64,000 nt of DNA from positions 310,001 through 374,000 of the forward strand of contig JASBNA010000042.1 in the NCBI GenBank assembly GCA_038087015.1. Direction: 5' to 3'. The position numbers and the translations under genes are program-made. Under the pieces are notes generated by a model. The model was not told where the DNA came from. It saw only the letters and a program-made list of their open reading frames with translations, and did not search any database. Within the stretch, counting starts at the first letter, position 1. Every line of letters begins with the position of its first letter. Positions 1-9,688 of this stretch are shown here, piece by piece. The DNA comes from Cerrena zonata (taxonomy: Eukaryota; Basidiomycota; Agaricomycetes; Polyporales; Cerrenaceae).

Positions 1-2170
1 GAATCCGTCTTGTGGTCCTGAAGAATGTAATATGTTATATAATGCCGGGACATCAACCAAAGCACCGGTATTTAAAAAAAAGCCAAATATTTTGATAAGA
101 CTACTGCATCAAGATATTGGGTTTGAAGTTTTCTGGCGAATCAAGAAACGATCTTCTAATCTTCTTAATTTCCGGACGATTGTTTCGGTGACATGGTCAA
201 TATCAAAATCAGAATTGGGTCTTCTTCAAGCCAGAGTGAAGGAGTCATTTGGTGATTGTTATGTACCACATCCGGATTCTAAACCCAAACCAAATACAAA
301 AGTCATTAAAAACGGATTAGCTAAGTATGGGAGGCCATTAGGAACGTTAGTTAGTCAAGAGTTTGACGAATTCGATACTATCAACGAATCTTTGAAAAAA
401 ATTTTCCCAAAACATAATGTTATGAGTTTACATATTAAAAGATTTTTCGAAAAATTATATCCATTTTATCCTATAATCGATGAAAATAACTTCATGCGTA
501 CTGTTAATAAGATTCTAAGATTTGATGAATACGGGAATTTCAAAAGCTTGATTGTTAGTAATAAAATTGATTTGGCCCATTTCATCATTTTACTTATTAT
601 ATTAAGACTATCATATCTATCTGTATTTACTAATAACATTCCTTTAAACCAATCAATTTTGGATTCTGATGTCGATGATGAAAAGACCATTATAATGAAG
701 AATCCAATAGTAATTGATCTCATGGTCATATCAGATCAGTGCTTAAAAGAAATATGGGAGTGCCATCATTTAACTGTATTACAAGCACTCACAATGAGAC
801 ATTCGTATAGTATTGTTGCCCCAGAAGAATCCAAAGGAGCAATAACTGATGATTTACAAGTTTCAGTTGGGTTGTTAGTAACTACGGCTTACGCTTTAAA
901 GTTAGACCTTGATCCTGATGACACGATTGAAATATATTTAAACGATAAGGTCAATTCAATAAGAAGAAAGCTTTGGTACTATATTGTTAATGAAGATTAT
1001 ATGACTAATCTTACGTTTAATTATGTTCTGATGTGTAAAAAAAATTTTACTACAAAATTACCAATTGTTAGTAAGGAATCATCCAGTATATCGGATTTGG
1101 CTTTGGAACAGAATGCAATTAATAATTTGAGGAATAACTATGAAATAATCAGTAGTGGTAATGAGATTGTGAAGCTTTTGATAAGAACACAAAGACATTG
1201 TCAAGTCAATACAGTATTAGGAATGTTATCTGAATTAGAATTATTAGTTGCAAAAAAACTAGGCAAAGTCGAAGATTATATAAATAGTGAAAGGGGGAAC
1301 TATACCAAGATTATAAATTTCAAGACGTATTTCCAAGTCAAATCATTTATTGCTTCTATATACCAATTTTTCCATTTGCATTTTGAGCAACGAGGTGACA
1401 TACCTCTACTGTTCTTTTTTTTGAAAAAAGTCCTTTCAATATCGAGTAAGGAATTCGACTTGATTGATGATGATTTCATTTTAAATTCTCATAATTATTT
1501 TGACGAAACTTTCACAATGATAGTTAGTCCAATAGTAGGTCAGAATATGCATGCATTATCTTTAGCATACTTAGGTATAGCAATGAGACTTAAGTATACT
1601 TTGCACACTATAAATTTGAATCCACATGATGATTTGATTTCTAAAACAATCAACGAACTTATTCAAAGAAACTACTCTGCTTTAACAAAAAAATTTTCCG
1701 TTAGTGACGTTTTAAGTTTCAGGTATTTTTCCTCGTGGAGATCGAAAAAGGGTCAGATATTTGGTTACTCTTTTTTAGAAAAACAACCGTTACCTAAAAT
1801 TGACCTGGAGTTTCTTGTTAAAGTTACTTTCAAATATAAACTACAAAATTATCAAGAATTAATTCAAATCCTTCCCGAACCAACCCTATCTCTTGATGCA
1901 TATATGAACAGAGTCACGATCCTCGACCTTAGCACTTCTTCCATAAATGAGTGCCAAAATGAAGCTTATTGGACACAATTATGTGGAGTCGAATACGAAT
2001 CCGAACATCTACCGAAATCCTTAAGGAAAAAACCAGTTTCCGAAGTGCCTTTGGACGTGATGAATGTCCAAAACTTGCTTGATGACCCTGAATTACTACG
2101 GAATTTAAATTTCTTTGATTTAGGCGAATTTTCCGACTTCACTGGGTTTGCTAATGACTACTTTGGTTAA
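1..2170 (+). CDS. Zn2Cys6 transcription factor, Tac1/Hal9-like (5' truncated by window edge)
   Basis: This is the middle and C-terminal part of a fungal zinc-cluster regulator. The frame is open to base 2, so the gene begins outside the window; the ATG at 32 is probably internal. The visible part (about 720 residues) aligns along its length with the complete paralogue that follows at 2578, sharing the fungal regulatory (middle homology) region, for example KLYPFYPIIDE here and KLYPFFPIVDE there, and RRKLWYYIVN against RRKVWYFLVN. The DNA-binding cluster, expected N-terminal, is not in view. The C-terminus is acidic and hydrophobic (DDPELL then FFDLGEFSDF), as in an activation domain. Known family members of this type (Tac1, Hal9, Znc1 in Candida) control ABC drug efflux pumps and stress genes. 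Which member this is cannot be told from sequence alone. Confidence 0.85.
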   Translation, partial: NPSCGPEECNMLYNAGTSTKAPVFKKKPNILIRLLHQDIGFEVFWRIKKRSSNLLNFRTIVSVTWSISKSELGLLQARVKESFGDCYVPHPDSKPKPNTKVIKNGLAKYGRPLGTLVSQEFDEFDTINESLKKIFPKHNVMSLHIKRFFEKLYPFYPIIDENNFMRTVNKILRFDEYGNFKSLIVSNKIDLAHFIILLIILRLSYLSVFTNNIPLNQSILDSDVDDEKTIIMKNPIVIDLMVISDQCLKEIWECHHLTVLQALTMRHSYSIVAPEESKGAITDDLQVSVGLLVTTAYALKLDLDPDDTIEIYLNDKVNSIRRKLWYYIVNEDYMTNLTFNYVLMCKKNFTTKLPIVSKESSSISDLALEQNAINNLRNNYEIISSGNEIVKLLIRTQRHCQVNTVLGMLSELELLVAKKLGKVEDYINSERGNYTKIINFKTYFQVKSFIASIYQFFHLHFEQRGDIPLLFFFLKKVLSISSKEFDLIDDDFILNSHNYFDETFTMIVSPIVGQNMHALSLAYLGIAMRLKYTLHTINLNPHDDLISKTINELIQRNYSALTKKFSVSDVLSFRYFSSWRSKKGQIFGYSFLEKQPLPKIDLEFLVKVTFKYKLQNYQELIQILPEPTLSLDAYMNRVTILDLSTSSINECQNEAYWTQLCGVEYESEHLPKSLRKKPVSEVPLDVMNVQNLLDDPELLRNLNFFDLGEFSDFTGFANDYFG

Positions 2171-2577
2171 TTTTACGAAAACCCTTGGTTGCATTGAACT
2201 CTCGGTTGCGTTAACCTGTCAAAATCAGGGTTGCAATGATAAGTATTCCCGCTGCAGTGGCATAACCTTACAGTAAATTTCACATTTTATCTTTGAATAG
2301 ACCCGTGAACTCGTAAACTTGTAGCCTGGATTAAAATAGCTATATTCTTGCAGTAGTAATCGTTATGGTAGTTCCGTTGGATGTACGGAGGTTATTCGGG
2401 GAAAACTCCGGGGGTTTAAACCGTTGCGACAAGAAAAATCCGACTTCAAAGGACTTAACGGAGAAAAAGCAAACGAAGGTAAAAACAGAAAAAGCTCATT
2501 TAAATTAAAGTTTATTAAATATTTAAAGAAGCTGGAAATCGGTTGTTAGAACCATCAAATATAATTTGAATTCTAAG
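2171..2577 (+). promoter_or_regulatory. Intergenic region with clustered CGG triplets upstream of the second regulator
   Basis: This 407-bp gap between the two zinc-cluster genes holds the terminator of the first and promoter of the second. CGG triplets lie at 2386, 2397 and 2409, with CCG at 2408 and 2421, in an otherwise AT-rich stretch. Zinc-cluster dimers bind paired CGG triplets, so auto- or cross-regulation is possible. The spacings (8 and 9 bases between triplets) do not match the CGG-N4-CGG element described for Tac1. No ORF or RNA is apparent. Confidence 0.4.
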
Positions 2578-5451
2578 ATGATGCTACCTGATGGTAAGAA
2601 GAGAGGGATGGTTAATGGATATAACCCAGCACTAGCTGAAAATGGGTTCAATATTGGTCCAGGGTTAGCCGCACCAAATATGGCAGCAATGTCATCTAGC
2701 GTATTAAATGGACCAGAACCAAAACATGATCCGTATCTGGTATCCCCTTCTAACTCCAGTAGCCCTAACGAGACAGAACAAAGATCAGGAATGAAAAGAG
2801 GACCAGAAGATGGGTATGAGAATGAAGCACGAGGTAAAAAGGATGGTTCTCAAGGAGTACGAAAGCGGAATCGAGCTATATTGAGTTGTCAGACTTGTCG
2901 TCAAAAGAAGACTAGATGTAATAGAGAGATGCCATGTTCTCAATGTGTGAAGAATAATGTTGGACATTTGTGTAGTTATAATTATCAGAAGGATGGGTCT
3001 AGTAATGGCAACGAATTAGATAATGGTAATCTGAATTATCATGGAGTTAATGAAGAAATCATGATCTTAAGGAAAAAAGTCCAAGAATTGGAAGCAAGAG
3101 AAGCTTCGTATAAAGATTCAAAGAGTAAAGAAACTAATATTATATTACAAGGATCAAGATCGGAATTATTAATCGGAATTAATCCGGTCTGTCCATCGAA
3201 AGATGTAATAGATATTAATGAAACTTTAACCAAAGTTGGTAAATCAAAGGCTTCATTTTATTTCCCTAAACCTTTAAGACAAGATCCTGGCTTAAATGTA
3301 TTTTGGATGTTAAATTCAAACCCATTAGTTAAAAGATGTAATTTTACAACTCTATTATCAATGACAACTCTTGATCCATCGACTAATTATAATAATACGG
3401 TTAGGATTTTGGAAAAATTGCAAAATCAATATGGAGATCAATTCATTCAACATCCATTTCAAGGATCGATTTATAATTCAAAAACAATCAGAATAGCAAT
3501 TACAAAATATGGTAAACCTTTAGGTCATACGATCAATGAACTTTACGACGATAATGAATCACTTTTATTATCTTTACAAAGATTGTTACCTGGTAAGATG
3601 ATTCTTGATCAATTAATTGATCGATTCTTCAAGAAATTATATCCATTTTTTCCAATTGTTGATGAAAAAATAATTTCGGCTGAATTTGTCAAAATCTTTC
3701 AATTTGGTTCTAACGGATTTTTGGAAAATATCAAAGTAAAACAACAATCTGATTTGGCCAATTTAATCATCATTTTAGTAATCTTAAGATTATCATACCA
3801 ATCAATATTTAAAAATGATATTATTAAAAATAAAGAAATGCTTGATTCCACTGGTACAGTTGAATCTATTTTGCTATCAAATCCGATTTCACTTGATATT
3901 ATTGATGTAGTTGATAGATATTTAAAAGAGTTTAATTGTGTTAGAAGACAATCATTCGAAGTTCTTCAAGCATTTTTAATGAGAAGAGTGTATAAGAAAG
4001 TTGGAGCTGAAGAAGGTGATGGTCCACAAAGTTGGGATGCTCAAGCATTTAATGGTTTAATAATAAATATGGCAATTGCAAATGGCTTGAATAGAGACCC
4101 CGATTACTATTATGATAATACCTTAAGTGAACAAGATAAATTACTAAGAAGAAAAGTATGGTATTTTTTAGTCAATTTAGATATAGTTTCGTCACTATCA
4201 TTTTCATATAGCCTATGCATATCAAAAGATGATTATGATACTAAATTACCAACATTGAAAACAGAAGCTTCAAATATTGATGATTACGAATTAGAAAAAA
4301 AAGTTATTCAAAGTTTTTCGGTCAAATCTACTATCTTAGAGCCATTATCAGACTTATGTCAAGAAATTGGAGAGTTTGAAAGTCGTAAGAAAGTTAATCA
4401 AATGTTAATACAGGTGAATGATTTAGAAAACCTAATTTTAAAAAATTTAGGAACGGTTGGTGATTATACCAGCTCTAAAAAAGGCAAACAAGATTTTCTC
4501 AAAATTACAAAATTTCAATTGAATCTTTATTGTAAATTATATTTGTTATCAGTTTATCAATTTCTTACTCTTTACTATGAAAAGTTAGGAAATAAAAACC
4601 TACTGTTTTATTTTTTGAAAAAATTCAGTATAATATATTTGATTGAATTAAATTCAATTAACACTGAATTACTTTTTAAATGTGATGAATATTTTGATGA
4701 CACTTTCACTATCATAGTATCTCCTTTATTGGTTCTTTTGAAACATACAATATTGTATGGTGCCATCAGTTTTACTATTAGGCTATACTCAACATTAAGA
4801 ACATTGAAAAGAGATCCATTGTTCGAAGAAAATTATAATAAAATCATATCACACCGAGAATTCGTGGAACTTTTGACTAGAATCATTGGCTTGAATGCTA
4901 AGACTTTAAAACAAAATATCAAGTTCTTTGGGGTATTATCAAGAAGATACTTTTGTGCTTGGAAATCAAGAAAAGTTCATGTTTATGTTGTTGAGTTGAT
5001 TTCCGATGAGTCCATATATGATTTCAATCCCAAAATGACTGATCGTGCTAAGTTTAATTACTCCATCAATCATTTCAAAGAATTTGAGTCAATATTCGAA
5101 CAACATTTAACCAGGTTGACTTTATCAAGTTCATTAAACATAAATTTGACAGTTACCAGCGAAGATTATTCTTGCTTAAAAGCTACTAAGATTAATGAGT
5201 TCGACCCAAAGAATATAACCATTAGAATGATGGAAATGATTCAAAATGATCATTTTTGGTTACAGATTAGTAAAAATCAACAAGAAACTGATACTTTATC
5301 AAATGCTTTCAAATCTGAATTAGAACAAACTTCCCCGTCTTCTGATACCAACCCTGCCTTAGGTGGTAACTTATTACATGAATATTTCGACATGTTTGGA
5401 AGCACCTGGACTGATGATAATATTTTCGATGATTTGAACCCTCTACAATGA
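2578..5451 (+). CDS. Zn2Cys6 transcription factor, Tac1/Hal9-like
   Basis: A complete 957-residue zinc-cluster activator. A longer reading from 2566 would start on TTG, so the ATG pair at 2578/2581 is chosen. The Zn2Cys6 motif is complete: Cys at residues 104, 107, 114, 120, 123 and 132, in a context rich in Lys and Arg (RKRNRAILSC, CRQKKTRC). A Lys/Glu-rich heptad-like stretch follows (about 155-175, likely dimerisation), then the fungal middle homology region (about 330-640), and an acidic, aromatic C-terminus (DMFGSTWTDDNIFDDL) typical of an activation domain. It lies head-to-tail 407 bp after a truncated paralogue. That arrangement recalls the tandem TAC1-type genes of CTG-clade yeasts, which activate CDR-type drug pumps. 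The family assignment is firm; orthology to TAC1 or HAL9 specifically is inference. Confidence 0.9.
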   Translation: MMLPDGKKRGMVNGYNPALAENGFNIGPGLAAPNMAAMSSSVLNGPEPKHDPYLVSPSNSSSPNETEQRSGMKRGPEDGYENEARGKKDGSQGVRKRNRAILSCQTCRQKKTRCNREMPCSQCVKNNVGHLCSYNYQKDGSSNGNELDNGNLNYHGVNEEIMILRKKVQELEAREASYKDSKSKETNIILQGSRSELLIGINPVCPSKDVIDINETLTKVGKSKASFYFPKPLRQDPGLNVFWMLNSNPLVKRCNFTTLLSMTTLDPSTNYNNTVRILEKLQNQYGDQFIQHPFQGSIYNSKTIRIAITKYGKPLGHTINELYDDNESLLLSLQRLLPGKMILDQLIDRFFKKLYPFFPIVDEKIISAEFVKIFQFGSNGFLENIKVKQQSDLANLIIILVILRLSYQSIFKNDIIKNKEMLDSTGTVESILLSNPISLDIIDVVDRYLKEFNCVRRQSFEVLQAFLMRRVYKKVGAEEGDGPQSWDAQAFNGLIINMAIANGLNRDPDYYYDNTLSEQDKLLRRKVWYFLVNLDIVSSLSFSYSLCISKDDYDTKLPTLKTEASNIDDYELEKKVIQSFSVKSTILEPLSDLCQEIGEFESRKKVNQMLIQVNDLENLILKNLGTVGDYTSSKKGKQDFLKITKFQLNLYCKLYLLSVYQFLTLYYEKLGNKNLLFYFLKKFSIIYLIELNSINTELLFKCDEYFDDTFTIIVSPLLVLLKHTILYGAISFTIRLYSTLRTLKRDPLFEENYNKIISHREFVELLTRIIGLNAKTLKQNIKFFGVLSRRYFCAWKSRKVHVYVVELISDESIYDFNPKMTDRAKFNYSINHFKEFESIFEQHLTRLTLSSSLNINLTVTSEDYSCLKATKINEFDPKNITIRMMEMIQNDHFWLQISKNQQETDTLSNAFKSELEQTSPSSDTNPALGGNLLHEYFDMFGSTWTDDNIFDDLNPLQ

Positions 5452-6290
5452 TGTGGCATAAGGTTTAATTAATTAGCTTGGTCAGGCGTAGTAATTATTC
5501 GAATATATTTTTTGTTCTTGTCCTTTTTCTTAACTTCCTAGTGGTCACTCATCTTATCATCCTTATCCTTGCCCTTGCCCTTGCTCTTATACTTTGCCTT
5601 CCAACGATCCGAGCCGAACAGAATGGGATGCCTGAACGCAGAGCATCACAGTTGTGAAGATCTTCCACAATTTGTTCTTTCACAGGGATCTCATTTGTCT
5701 AGTTTCCTCCTCCCCTGGCATCAAAATCTTTGTACTCTTTTCTTACGCTATTGTCTCTTGATGTCCCTATATATGTTTGTATTACCATGCTTAATGTCTC
5801 AGTTATGTTTAATGAATCTCTCATTACCTTTAGTACGATTTGCAGCTTATTGATCAAAAATCCGATGCATGTCACGTGAGATTAGCATGCTTGCGCAATT
5901 TTGCAAAATAACCTGTCAAATGTGGCTGCAAAATGTATGGTTTAAAGAAGCCATAGTTGAAAATGGTTTTGATATGGCGATTTAAAAATCAAATGGTGCA
6001 ATTCAATTTTTTAACCTAATATTAATTTATTGAGATAATCTCATAAAACAAATCACAATAATTATGTAATTAGCCCTGGGTAAAAAAATTTTGCAATCTT
6101 TAATTATTCGAGGACTATTAATCTAGGATAAATAGCAAGTAAATTTCTCTTCTTTTATACCCTTTTATATGTCTTAGGGCGCTATATTAATTATTCACAT
6201 AAGGATTTTTTTTGAAACTGCTTCAAACATTTTGAATCCGAGTATTACTTTGACGTTTTTTGACTGATTTAATTTAGATACCTATTTAAA
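5452..6290. other. Intergenic region between the regulator and the MFS transporter
   Basis: This 839-bp gap lacks an intact gene. It has a CACGTG (Cbf1-type) hexamer at 5873-5878 and an AT-rich transporter promoter from about 5990. The part at 5538-5824 may hold a broken minus-strand coding remnant, listed separately. The plus-strand open stretch at 5569-5853 shows no recognisable protein features. Confidence 0.5.
5538..5824 (-). pseudogene. Possible broken short coding remnant, unrecognised
   Basis: On the minus strand an ATG at 5824 opens a 41-codon frame (begins MRDSLNITETL, later RKEYKDFDARGGGN) ended by TAG. The same frame continues past the stop with protein-like sequence, and a shifted frame ends with a Lys/Asp-rich tail (KSKGKGKDKDDKMSDH) and a stop at 5540-5538. 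The joined length would be about 95 residues. Composition looks coding but needs both a stop-codon change and a frameshift, so it is either a decayed gene, an error-damaged one, or chance. No family is recognised. Confidence 0.25.
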
Positions 6291-7866
6291 ATGGCAGGTC
6301 AATGGTTACCTTCAAAAGATAAGGCAGCCAATATTGATATAACTGACAAAGAAGTTGACGCTGAGTCGCTTTCTTCATATAACAGCCATGTATTCCAAGA
6401 CCCGGTTGTTTGTGAATATTATAAAGATTTATATGAAAAGACGAATTATGAATGTCGTCATCATTTTGATCCTGAAATAACTTGGACTTTAGAAGAAGAG
6501 AAGAAAATCTTATGGATCAATGACTGGAAGGGTTACTTTTTGGGCATTTATCATGTTTACTGGTTTAAACTTGGATAGATATAATATTAAGCAAGCTGTT
6601 TCCGATTCTATGTTGGATGATTTGAATTTAACAACTGATGATTATAATTTAGGTAATACTATTAATTTAGTTTGTTTTTTAGCTGCTGAATTACCTTCAC
6701 AATTGATTTCTAAAAAATTGGGTGCTGATATTTGGATTCCAACCCAAGTCTGTATTTGGTCAATTGTTTCTTTAACTCAATTTTGGATAAAGTCTAAGGC
6801 TGGCTTCTTAGTTACCAGAGCTTTAGTTGGTGCTTTTGAAGGGGGTTTTATTTGTGATATGGTTTTATTCATGTCTTATTTCTATACTGGAGCAGAATTA
6901 CCTTGGAGACTTTCATTATTCTATATTTCCAATCCTTTAACTTCAGTTATTTCTGCTTTATTGGCTGCTGCTCTACTTTTAATTAAAACTAAAGCTGTTC
7001 CTGAAGGTTGGAGATTTATGTTTTTAATCGAAGGTCTTATAACTTTGACTGTTGGTATTTTATCTTATTTCATGATGCCTGCTTCTGCTGTGGAAACTAA
7101 AAAATGGTATAGAAAAAATGGTTGGTATACTGATCGTCAAGAAAAGATCTTGGTTAATAAAGTTTTGAGAGATGATCCTAATAAAGGTGATATGAATAAT
7201 AGACAGCCAGTTACTTTGAAAGAATTGGGTAAAGCATTATTTGATATTGATTTATTCCCAATTTATATCGTTAGATTTTTAGGTGATATTGGTTCTTCTC
7301 CAGTTTCCACTTATTTGACATTAACTTTGAAAAATTTGGGTTTTCAACGGTGGTTACAAATTTATTATCAATTCCTTTTAATTTTATTTCGATTATTACT
7401 ATGATGTTTACTGGCTGGCTTTCCGAGAGAATAAATGATCGTGCTTTAGTGATTGCAACAACTCCTCTTTGGGTAGCTATTTGTACTTTGGTATTAAGAT
7501 TTTGGCCCGATGCTCAGGTTAATGTTTGGGGTACCTATGCTTTGTTAACTGTTTTGTTAGGTCATGCTGCTATTTGGCCTCTTACGATTACTTGGTGTTC
7601 TTCGAATAGTAATTCTGTTCGTAGTAGAGCCGTTTCCTTCTGCTGTTGTCAACATTTTCTCTCAGGCTGCTGGTATCGTTAGTGCAAACATTTATAGAGA
7701 TGACGATAAGCCTTTATACAAACGTGGTAATACTGATTTGATTATTGTTGCATTTGCTGCTATTGCAGCTTGTGTTTTAGCAAGATTTTATTTCATTTTC
7801 AGAAATAAATATAATGAAAAAAGGTGGAACGCCTTAACGGTGGAAGAACAAGAGAAGTATCCTTGA
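6291..7866 (+). CDS. MFS transporter, allantoate permease (Dal5/Tna1/Fen2/Thi73) family, three frameshifts
   Basis: A plasma-membrane proton symporter of the fungal anion:cation symporter family, which imports allantoate, nicotinate, pantothenate, biotin or related organic anions. The sequence shows the family hallmarks in order: the pre-TM1 segment ending in WINDW, TM1 with FTGLNLDRYNI, the loop-2/3 region RALVGAFEGG, GWRFMFLIEG before TM6, and the ending NIYRDDDKPLYKRGN then a last helix. The frame is interrupted three times by single bases in homopolymers: an extra G at 6530-6532, a missing T at 7341-7344, and an extra T at 7638-7639. Allowing for these gives 524 residues, normal for the family. 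The pattern suggests sequencing error rather than a pseudogene, but decay cannot be excluded for a dispensable transporter. Substrate is not predictable. Confidence 0.85.
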
Positions 7867-7970
7867 AACAACTACGGATGAAGGTAATAAGAAGATTAAC
7901 TTTAAGTTTGTATATTGATTTTTTATTATTAGAATATATAATAAATGGTGTGATAAAAAGATCTCGTAGA

Positions 7971-8858
7971 TTAATCTTGGGTATCGATGGCTTCTTGATC
8001 TTCTAATTGATTTCCATTTTTATACATGTAAAATTGAAGGAAGATAAAACTATCTTCAAGGATGGTCCCCAATGAACCCAATAACCAACTTAAATTCAAT
8101 AAAATATACTTCTTGTCACTTCTAAAGAATAAAATTTGACCAGCATAAGTCAAGTTTCCTAATACTGAGAAAAGGAAGAATAATAAACTTAAACCTTCAA
8201 CCGATTTTCTTTGATGGTTTTGAATGATTTGTGGAATTCTTGCTCCCAAGTACAATAAAGCTGAACAGTAACCCATAAATTGTGGACCTACTTCGATTTT
8301 ACTATCTGGTTTATCATCATAAGAGTCTTTTGAACCAGAGAGTAAGTATCCCAATACACCTGCACCAATCACAAATAAAATTGGTAAAATATATCTGGTG
8401 AAAATACCATTTTTTTCTGGATCCGTTCCGATATAGGTCAAATTAGAAGATCTTCTTCTTTCTAACAATGGTTGTGCTTCAGTATTGTGATCTTGATTGT
8501 TATTATTATGATGGTGGTGGTGGTGGTGATGGTGTTGCTTTTTATGATGTTTTGGATAAATGAAAGTATAATAAGTATAAGAACCAATCATCAAAGCATC
8601 AGCAATACAGAACCAAACGGCTAAGAATATCACTTCGGGTAATAATCTGGCCCATAACGCACCAATCAAATTGAATAAGTCACCCAAGAACCAGATCGAT
8701 ATGAATCCGATTGCGATACCATCAGCAGATTTCAACCTCCATTGCTCGATTAGCTGAGGCATAAGAAGTACTATCCAACAAGCAAGAGAAGTTGAGCCCA
8801 AAATCCCAGATATCTGAATTCTTAACGGTACTTCAGAAGGTTCCTGCAGCAATAACAT
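7971..8858 (-). CDS. PQ-loop vacuolar amino-acid transporter, Ypq1/Rtc2-like
   Basis: A 295-residue, seven-helix PQ-loop protein (SWEET/PQ-loop superfamily). Yeast Ypq1-3 move cationic amino acids (Lys, Arg, His) across the vacuolar membrane. Both diagnostic Pro-Gln pairs are present: LLMPQLIEQWRLKS in the first repeat (about residues 33-46) and ARIPQIIQNHQRKS in the second (about 205-218). Helices flank them in the expected places. The loop joining the two repeats carries nine consecutive His followed by Asn (about residues 109-122), then an acidic dileucine-like signal (EAQPLLERRR) that could direct sorting to the vacuole. ATG at 8858 is the first in frame. The His tract is unusual for the family and could bind metal; that is inference. 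Confidence 0.88.
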   Translation of the reverse strand: MLLLQEPSEVPLRIQISGILGSTSLACWIVLLMPQLIEQWRLKSADGIAIGFISIWFLGDLFNLIGALWARLLPEVIFLAVWFCIADALMIGSYTYYTFIYPKHHKKQHHHHHHHHHNNNNQDHNTEAQPLLERRRSSNLTYIGTDPEKNGIFTRYILPILFVIGAGVLGYLLSGSKDSYDDKPDSKIEVGPQFMGYCSALLYLGARIPQIIQNHQRKSVEGLSLLFFLFSVLGNLTYAGQILFFRSDKKYILLNLSWLLGSLGTILEDSFIFLQFYMYKNGNQLEDQEAIDTQD

Positions 8859-9688
8859 GTTGCAACAAAAGAGAAAAGGCCATTTCCAACGATATCAAGT
8901 TGATCCTACCTCGTATCAACTACGTTTATCGGGAAACACTAGCGGACTTCAAGATAAATGAAATTATAGTCATTAGAAAAAGTAACAGAGTCAGACAGAA
9001 GAAAAAATCGAGCAAAAAAGCGAAATTTGCAAAATGATGAGATTTTCGAATATCGAAGTAAATTCCGTCTTGGGGAATTGTCTTAAAGGGTGGTGTTCTC
9101 ATCTCCATCTCCTGAAGCGTTGTTCTGAGGGGGTGGGTGTTCTCAAGGGCGATTTCCTTGTTGTAAAGGTTGGCATTGTTTGAACGGTTGTCTGCAAACA
9201 ATAGCATCAGCTAGTTTTCTTTAAAGAATCTCCATGACTACTTGAAAGTATGAAGTGGCTCCATCGTATACTCCATCGTATACTGAGAATACTCCATCGT
9301 ATACTGAGAATACTCCACCGTATACTGAGAATACATGGAGCTAAACACAGCTGAGTAGATTAATCGGAGTATATCTAAAGAGCTGAGCAGACCTGCTATC
9401 GGGAGTTAACACTCCAAGCTTGTCAGTGTTTTCACCGCTACGATAACTGACAACCTCTGGCTATCCTTGGAGAGCTCGTCATACTCTGGTCCCTAGATAT
9501 ACGTGTTGTAGTAGAAATGAAATCATTTGCAACCTTTTCAAGTCTTGCACCCGAGTAAATTGGAGCCTTGTGCGGGTAATCCTCAGCACCAGAAGGAAAA
9601 ACTCTCATTAAAAAAAAATTTTCACTTTTCCCAATAAAATTTAACTACCTTTTCTTCTTTATAAGAATTAACAAATAAGTATAACAAA
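8859..9688. other. Intergenic region between PQ-loop gene and RPL8
   Basis: This gap of 830 bp holds the divergent promoters of the PQ-loop gene (minus) and RPL8 (plus). It contains the minisatellite at 9259-9332. No CACGTG or AGCCCTAA element, as found at the other ribosomal genes here, was seen. Short open frames at 8792-9037 and 8926-9207 lack protein character. Confidence 0.5.
9259..9332. repeat. Minisatellite, 21-bp unit
   Basis: Three full tandem copies of a 21-bp unit beginning ACTCCATCGTATACTG (9270-9290, 9291-9311, 9312-9332; the third has one C for T change), preceded by a partial copy at 9259-9269. The array lies about 360 bp upstream of the RPL8 start. Confidence 0.9.

Noticed and set aside
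6291..7866. Transporter as a true pseudogene
   Set aside because: All three breaks are single-base homopolymer changes as in essential neighbours, and no stop or missing segment remains after correction; error is the simpler explanation.
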